A stretch of 10,831 nucleotides of DNA from the NCBI GenBank assembly GCA_030838885.1, contig JAUZEU010000818.1:1-10831 (forward strand). Direction: 5' to 3'. Position numbers and translations under genes: made by a program. The stretch is from Bryobacterales bacterium (GTDB lineage: Bacteria; Acidobacteriota; Terriglobia; Bryobacterales; Bryobacteraceae). Shown here one piece after another: positions 7,151 to 10,831 of this stretch. The notes below the pieces were generated by a model. The model made no database searches, was not told the origin of the DNA, and saw nothing but the letters and a program-made list of their open reading frames with translations. Numbering within the stretch: the first letter of the stretch is position 1; each line of letters starts with the position of its first letter.

Positions 7151-8431
7151 TCACTTCAACTGCGCCGACGACGTAATCACTTCCGCATTCAGATACGGCC
7201 GCAGTACTTCCGGTACCACTACGCTGCCGTCCTTCTGCTGGTAGTTCTCGACAATCGCCACCCACGTCCGCCCCACGGCGAGGCCGCTGCCGTTGATCGT
7301 ATGCACCAGTTCCGCCTTCTTCCCCGCCCTGAAGCGAATATTCGCCCGCCGCGCCTGGAAAGCCTCGAAATTCGAACAGGATGAAATTTCTTTAAACCCG
7401 TTCTGCCCTGGCAGCCAGACTTCAATATCGTAAGTCTTTGCGGAACTAAAGCCCATGTCGCCGGTGCAAAGCAGCATGGTCCGAAAATGCAAACCCAGTC
7501 GCCGCAGTATGTCTTCCGCGTCTGCGGTCAGACTCTCCAGTTCGGCATAACTGTCTTCCGGTTTGGTGAACTTCACCAGTTCCACCTTTTGAAACTGGTG
7601 TTGCCGGATGATGCCGCGCACGTCGCGCCCATAGGAGCCCGCTTCACTCCGGAAGCAAGGCGTATACGCACAAAACTTGACAGGAAGCTTTTCCGCGTCC
7701 AGCGTTTCATCCCGGTAGATATTCGTCACGGGCACCTCCGCCGTGGGAATCAGCCAGTAATCCGTATTCTCCAGCTTGAACAGATCTTCCGCGAACTTGG
7801 GCAGCTGCCCCGTGCCATAAAGGCTTGCGGAATTCACCACGAAGGGCGGCAGCACTTCCGTATAACCGTGCTCGCGCGAATGCGTATCGAGCATGAAATT
7901 GATCAGTGCCCGCTCCAGCCTCGCCCCTAAACCCATGTAGATCGCGAACCGTGCGCCGGTAATTTTAGCAGCCCGGTCGAAATCGAGGATCCCCAACGCC
8001 GGCCCCAGATCCCAGTGCGCCTGCGGCTCGAAATCGAACTGCCGCGGTTCTCCAATACTCCTGACCATCACATTATCGTCAGCCGACTTGCCCGCCGGCA
8101 CCGACTCGTGAGGCACATTCGGAATTCCCGCCAGCATTTCGCGAAACTTCGAATCCACCTCTTCCATCTGTTTCGCGAGTTCGCCGGCCCGGTCTCCCAT
8201 CTGGCGGGAACGCGTCTGCAATTCATCCGTGTTAGCGCCCTCTTTGCGAAGCTTACCGATGTCCCGCGACAAAGAGTTCTGCTCCGCCTTCAACTGCTCA
8301 GACTCCGTAATCGCGGAGCGGCGGCGGATGTCGAGAGCGCGGAATTCTTCCAGCGGCAGCGTTAGACCACGCGTGGACAGGCGTTCGGCAATCGCGTCCA
8401 AATGGGCGCGAAACGTCCCCAGATCATGCAT
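7151..8431 (-). CDS. serS: Seryl-tRNA synthetase (SerRS)
   Basis: Class II aminoacyl-tRNA synthetase that charges tRNA-Ser (and tRNA-Sec where present) with serine in the cytoplasm. With the ATG at 8431 it has 426 residues, normal for bacterial SerRS. The N-terminal tRNA-binding coiled-coil arm spans about 28-100 (ESEQLKAEQNSLSRDIGKLR and onward). The core shows PTAEVPVTN (229-237), motif 2 FRSEAGSYGRD (260-270) with RQHQFQKVEL (276-285), then EISSCSNFEAFQARR (348-362) and motif 3 NGSGLAVGRTWVAIVEN (380-396). A GTG two codons upstream (8437) is an alternative start; neither has a clear SD. The ATG start gives the compact MHDLGTFRAHLD beginning, in line with the family. The gene follows the 46-residue zinc-ribbon-like gene by 52 nt on the same strand, so a shared transcript is likely. 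Confidence 0.97.
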   Translation of the reverse strand: MHDLGTFRAHLDAIAERLSTRGLTLPLEEFRALDIRRRSAITESEQLKAEQNSLSRDIGKLRKEGANTDELQTRSRQMGDRAGELAKQMEEVDSKFREMLAGIPNVPHESVPAGKSADDNVMVRSIGEPRQFDFEPQAHWDLGPALGILDFDRAAKITGARFAIYMGLGARLERALINFMLDTHSREHGYTEVLPPFVVNSASLYGTGQLPKFAEDLFKLENTDYWLIPTAEVPVTNIYRDETLDAEKLPVKFCAYTPCFRSEAGSYGRDVRGIIRQHQFQKVELVKFTKPEDSYAELESLTADAEDILRRLGLHFRTMLLCTGDMGFSSAKTYDIEVWLPGQNGFKEISSCSNFEAFQARRANIRFRAGKKAELVHTINGSGLAVGRTWVAIVENYQQKDGSVVVPEVLRPYLNAEVITSSAQLK

Positions 8432-8483
8432 ATACACGTATGCTAACAGGCGTCCAGCTTGTAGTTTGTTCGGGAGGTGAGGG

Positions 8484-8624
8484 TTACTCGTCGTCCATTT
8501 CGACCGTTACCGGCTCAAGATCTTCGGCGTCGAAGATCTCCCGGCAGTCCAGACACTCTACGTAGTCGATTCCGTCCCGGCGGGCGATAATCGTCGTTTT
8601 CTGATGCTCACAGGCGGTTGACAT
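8484..8624 (-). CDS. Small zinc-ribbon-like protein (46 aa) upstream of serS
   Basis: A short frame read by hand: ATG at 8624, TAA at 8486-8484, 46 residues. The protein begins MSTACEHQKTTIIARRDG, continues IDYVECLDCREIFDAEDLE and ends acidic with EMDDE. The C5-x-H7 pair and the C24-x2-C27 knuckle, spaced by a predicted beta-hairpin (TTIIARRDGIDYVE), form a plausible one-zinc ribbon. This gives a coherent globular sequence rather than random translation, and an in-frame TGA lies 5 codons upstream, so the start is firm. A good promoter ends about 40 nt upstream, and serS follows 52 nt downstream on the same strand. The SD is weak or absent. The function is unknown; nucleic-acid binding or metal handling are guesses from the fold alone. 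Confidence 0.72.
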   Translation of the reverse strand: MSTACEHQKTTIIARRDGIDYVECLDCREIFDAEDLEPVTVEMDDE

Positions 8625-8665
8625 ACAAATGCTTGATCACTAAGGCTGAAGCCAACTATTCAAAA

Positions 8666-8693
8666 ATTATAATCCGGCGCACGGCCTTCGCAA
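8666..8693 (-). promoter_or_regulatory. Sigma-70-type promoter for the zinc-ribbon gene and serS
   Basis: On the minus strand, TTGCGA (8693-8688, four of six consensus -35 bases) is followed after 16 nt by a perfect TATAAT (8671-8666). The predicted transcript start is near 8659, leaving a leader of about 35 nt before the ATG at 8624. Because the core is ATTATAAT, the plus strand also reads TATAAT (8668-8673) toward hemB, but I see no good -35 at the right distance on that strand. Confidence 0.5.
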
Positions 8694-8803
8694 GGGTGCA
8701 TCGCGATATTTATGCAGAAAAATGCATGGCATGACGTCTCAGCGTCAGCGATAGTACCTGTCAGGACATCACCACACTTGCATCAAGTAAAATTCACTCA
8801 TAG

Positions 8804-9775
8804 ATGCCTTTCCCGATTCATCGCCCCCGACGGCTCAGATCCAGCGAATCCATGCGCCGTCTCGTGCGTGAGACGCGGCTCGACCCCGCCAATTTCGTGC
8901 TGCCCCTGTTTGTCTGCCCCGGCGAAGGCGTCCGCCGACCCATCAGCTCCATGCCTCCGCAGGCCCAGATGTCCATTGATGTCACCGTGGCCGAGTGCAG
9001 CGAAATCGAAGCACTGGGCATTGGCGGTGTGATGCTTTTCGGTCTGCCTGAATCGAAAGACGAACAGGCCTCCGGAGCTTATGACGATAACGGAATTGTG
9101 CAAAGAGCCGTACGCGCCATCAAGCGCGAAGTGCCGGATCTGCTCGTGATCACCGACGTTTGTAATTGCGAATATACCAGCCACGGCCATTGCGGATTAA
9201 TAGTGAATGGCGACGTGGATAATGACGCTACGCTCGAATGGCTCGCAAAGTCGGCGCTGTCGCACGCGCGGGCCGGAGCCGATGTAGTGGCGCCCTCGGA
9301 CATGATGGACGGGCGCGTAAGCGCCATTCGCACCGCACTCGATGCAAACGGTTTCACGAACACCCCGATACTCTCCTACGCCGCAAAGTTCGCGTCGGTT
9401 TTCTATGGTCCGTTCCGGGAGGCTGCTGAGTCGGCGCCTCAGTTTGGCGATCGCCGCAGCTATCAGATGGACCCCGCCAACGCGCGCGAGGCGATGCGCG
9501 AAATCGCACTCGATCTCGAAGAGGGCGCGGACATGATCATGATCAAGCCGGCTATGCCCTATCTCGATCTGATCCGCGAGGCGCGCGACCGGTTCGATGT
9601 GCCCATCTCAGCCTACCAGGTGAGTGGCGAGTACTCCATGATCATGGCAGCGGCTGCGAATGGCTGGATCGATCTGGAACGCGCCATGATGGAAAGCCTC
9701 ACCTCCATCAAGCGCGCAGGCGCGGACTTCATCCTGACGTATTTCGCGAAACCGGCAGCGCAACTGCTCGCGTAA
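8804..9775 (+). CDS. hemB: Delta-aminolevulinic acid dehydratase (porphobilinogen synthase)
   Basis: A 323-residue cytoplasmic enzyme that condenses two 5-aminolevulinate molecules to porphobilinogen, the second common step of tetrapyrrole synthesis. The Schiff-base lysines are visible: Lys195 in SYAAKFASVFYGPFR and Lys248 in MIMIKPAMPYLD. Cys120, Cys122 and Cys130 (DVCNCEYTSHGHCG) give the CxCx7C zinc site, marking the zinc-dependent type rather than the Asp-rich magnesium type. The flexible-lid and C-terminal blocks PISAYQVSGEYSMI and DFILTYFAK are also present. The ATG at 8804 gives the family-typical N-terminus HRPRRLRSSESMRRLVRET; a later ATG at 8852 would cut it off. No SD precedes the ATG. 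TAAAAT at 8788-8793 could be a -10 box, giving an almost leaderless message, but I see no matching -35. Its stop abuts the stop of the convergent TPR gene. Confidence 0.97.
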   Translation: MPFPIHRPRRLRSSESMRRLVRETRLDPANFVLPLFVCPGEGVRRPISSMPPQAQMSIDVTVAECSEIEALGIGGVMLFGLPESKDEQASGAYDDNGIVQRAVRAIKREVPDLLVITDVCNCEYTSHGHCGLIVNGDVDNDATLEWLAKSALSHARAGADVVAPSDMMDGRVSAIRTALDANGFTNTPILSYAAKFASVFYGPFREAAESAPQFGDRRSYQMDPANAREAMREIALDLEEGADMIMIKPAMPYLDLIREARDRFDVPISAYQVSGEYSMIMAAAANGWIDLERAMMESLTSIKRAGADFILTYFAKPAAQLLA

Positions 9776-10831
9776 TCACCTGGCTGCTACCAACTTCTGC
9801 TTGCCGTCCAACGCCGCTTGCAAACCTTTCTCCGCGTGCGCATCGGATGGATACTGCTCGAGCGCGATCCGGAACGCACGCTCCGCTGCGGCGTTCTTGT
9901 TATTCTTTAAAGCCACTTGCCCCAGTGCTTCCGCTACAGGACGCGGATAATACGGTGGCTCCGTGTAAGTCAAACGGCGTTCGGCCTTTGAAGCCGCTTC
10001 CAGTTGTTTCAGTCCCTTATTGAGATGGCCCTGAGCGATTTCCATGTGCCCGGCCAGTTCCTGCCGCGCCACCTGCAACTCCGCCGGTTCCGGGCGACTC
10101 GTCTTGCTGCGAAATTCCGCCAGCGAGCTTTCAAACATCCGCAGCTCCTCCGTCGCCCCAGCCGGATTTCCTTTGTTCACCTGGGCGATAGCCCGTGCCC
10201 AGTGCCGCCACGCTTCCTGGCGAGGCTTCTTAAACGCGGGCAAAACGCTTTCGTCCAGAATCGTATCCCACTTGCCGAACTGCATCTGCGTGCGCAGCAT
10301 CGCAAACCAGCCCTGCGCATACGCGCTCGTCATCAGATCGGCATTCGCGGCCTGACCCGGATTTTCCTTGAATCCAAGCAACTCCTTTGCCGCTTCGACC
10401 GCATCGTCATACCGGCCTTCAAAGGAATACGAAGTAGCCAGATAGTGCACATTGTGGCCGTGATGACCGTCCCCGTAAAGTTTGTCCTGCTTCATCCAGC
10501 TCCGCTCATTCACCGCAGCAGCAGCGAACGATTTCACCGCATCGTCCCACCTCCCCGTTTGCGAGTAAATGTGGCCGGGCATGTGGACCGCATGAGGGAT
10601 ATTCGGAACAAGCAGCGCATACTTTTCGCAACTCGGCCAGGCATCTTTTGCGAACGGAGAACCCTCAAACCCATGGATCACGTAATGATGAACGCCAGGG
10701 TGCTCCGGGGCGCTTACCAGAAGACCGCGCAGGATGGTGACTGCTTCCGTCGTGCCCGCGGCATTCGGCTTCTTATCCAGTGAGGAGAAGCCCCGCATGA
10801 CCATGAGAGACAAATCCAGTTGCCCTTCCAC
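9776..10831 (-). CDS. TPR-repeat protein, C-terminal part (5' end outside window)
   Basis: The last 351 residues of a tetratricopeptide-type helical-repeat protein. The frame is open to the window edge, so the N-terminus, probably with a signal peptide, is missing; relatives are about 550-600 residues long. Repeat-like helices are visible at HIYSQTGRWDDAVKSFAAAA (87-106), YLATSYSFEGRYDDAVEAAK (130-149), WARAIAQVNKGNPAGATEEL (211-230) and LGQVALKNNKNAAAERAFRI (303-322). The family signature is a set of His motifs: HPGVHHYVIHGFE (44-56), PHAVHMPGHIY (79-89) and DGHHGHNVHYLATS (121-134). The histidines recur at places reported as conserved in such proteins and could bind a metal or ligand, but this is inference. 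No catalytic assignment is possible. It converges on hemB with no spacer between the stop codons. Confidence 0.8.
   Translation of the reverse strand: MEGQLDLSLMVMRGFSSLDKKPNAAGTTEAVTILRGLLVSAPEHPGVHHYVIHGFEGSPFAKDAWPSCEKYALLVPNIPHAVHMPGHIYSQTGRWDDAVKSFAAAAVNERSWMKQDKLYGDGHHGHNVHYLATSYSFEGRYDDAVEAAKELLGFKENPGQAANADLMTSAYAQGWFAMLRTQMQFGKWDTILDESVLPAFKKPRQEAWRHWARAIAQVNKGNPAGATEELRMFESSLAEFRSKTSRPEPAELQVARQELAGHMEIAQGHLNKGLKQLEAASKAERRLTYTEPPYYPRPVAEALGQVALKNNKNAAAERAFRIALEQYPSDAHAEKGLQAALDGKQKLVAAR

Noticed and set aside
9342..9536. Alternative frames inside hemB and the TPR gene
   Set aside because: These are frame shadows: the host genes have full-length family matches, and the shadow proteins have no recognisable features.
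1..10831. A defence, toxin-antitoxin, phage or mobile system
   Set aside because: All sizeable genes are accounted for by housekeeping or envelope families, and I found no integrase, transposase, tRNA-associated att repeat or CRISPR-like repeat array.

Overview
The window looks like a chromosomal segment of an Acidobacteriota bacterium, probably of the Solibacter/Bryobacter type. This is inferred from the large Oar-like TonB-dependent receptor with an N-terminal carboxypeptidase-regulatory domain, a type abundant in that phylum, from the moderately GC-rich coding sequence, and from the style of the neighbouring proteins (HxxIHxxE-type TPR protein, CrtC-like secreted lipocalin). No phylogenetic search was possible. 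No phage genes, transposases, CRISPR array, rRNA or tRNA were seen.

Layout, left to right: (1) 129-3734 (+), an outer-membrane TonB-dependent receptor with a GTG start, a good Shine-Dalgarno (SD) sequence and a signal peptide. (2) 3735-3876, a convergent gap holding a perfect 11-bp inverted repeat. (3) 5612-3877 (-), the methionine genes metX and metW, overlapping by one base (TAATG). (4) 5637-7150 (+), divergent from metX across only 24 bp: a secreted CrtC-type lipocalin-like protein, then, overlapping by 4 bp (ATGA), a membrane-anchored protein with an Ig-like domain. (5) 8624-7151 (-), an unannotated 46-residue Cys-rich zinc-ribbon-like protein followed by serS (seryl-tRNA synthetase), probably one transcription unit behind a recognisable promoter at 8666-8693. 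(6) 8804-9775 (+), hemB, a zinc-type 5-aminolevulinate dehydratase. (7) 10831-9776 (-), the C-terminal 351 residues of a TPR protein that runs out of the window.

Most of the region is housekeeping: methionine synthesis (homoserine acylation by MetX with its partner MetW), tRNA charging and tetrapyrrole synthesis, flanked by envelope and nutrient-uptake functions. I see no clear defence or mobile system. The points most worth a second look are the small zinc-ribbon gene upstream of serS, the lipocalin/Ig-like gene pair, the 24-bp divergent junction containing a palindrome that embraces the metX start codon, the inverted repeat at 3748-3792, and two convergent gene pairs whose stop codons abut with no spacer. 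The packing is very tight, so terminators and some promoters must lie inside neighbouring coding sequence.
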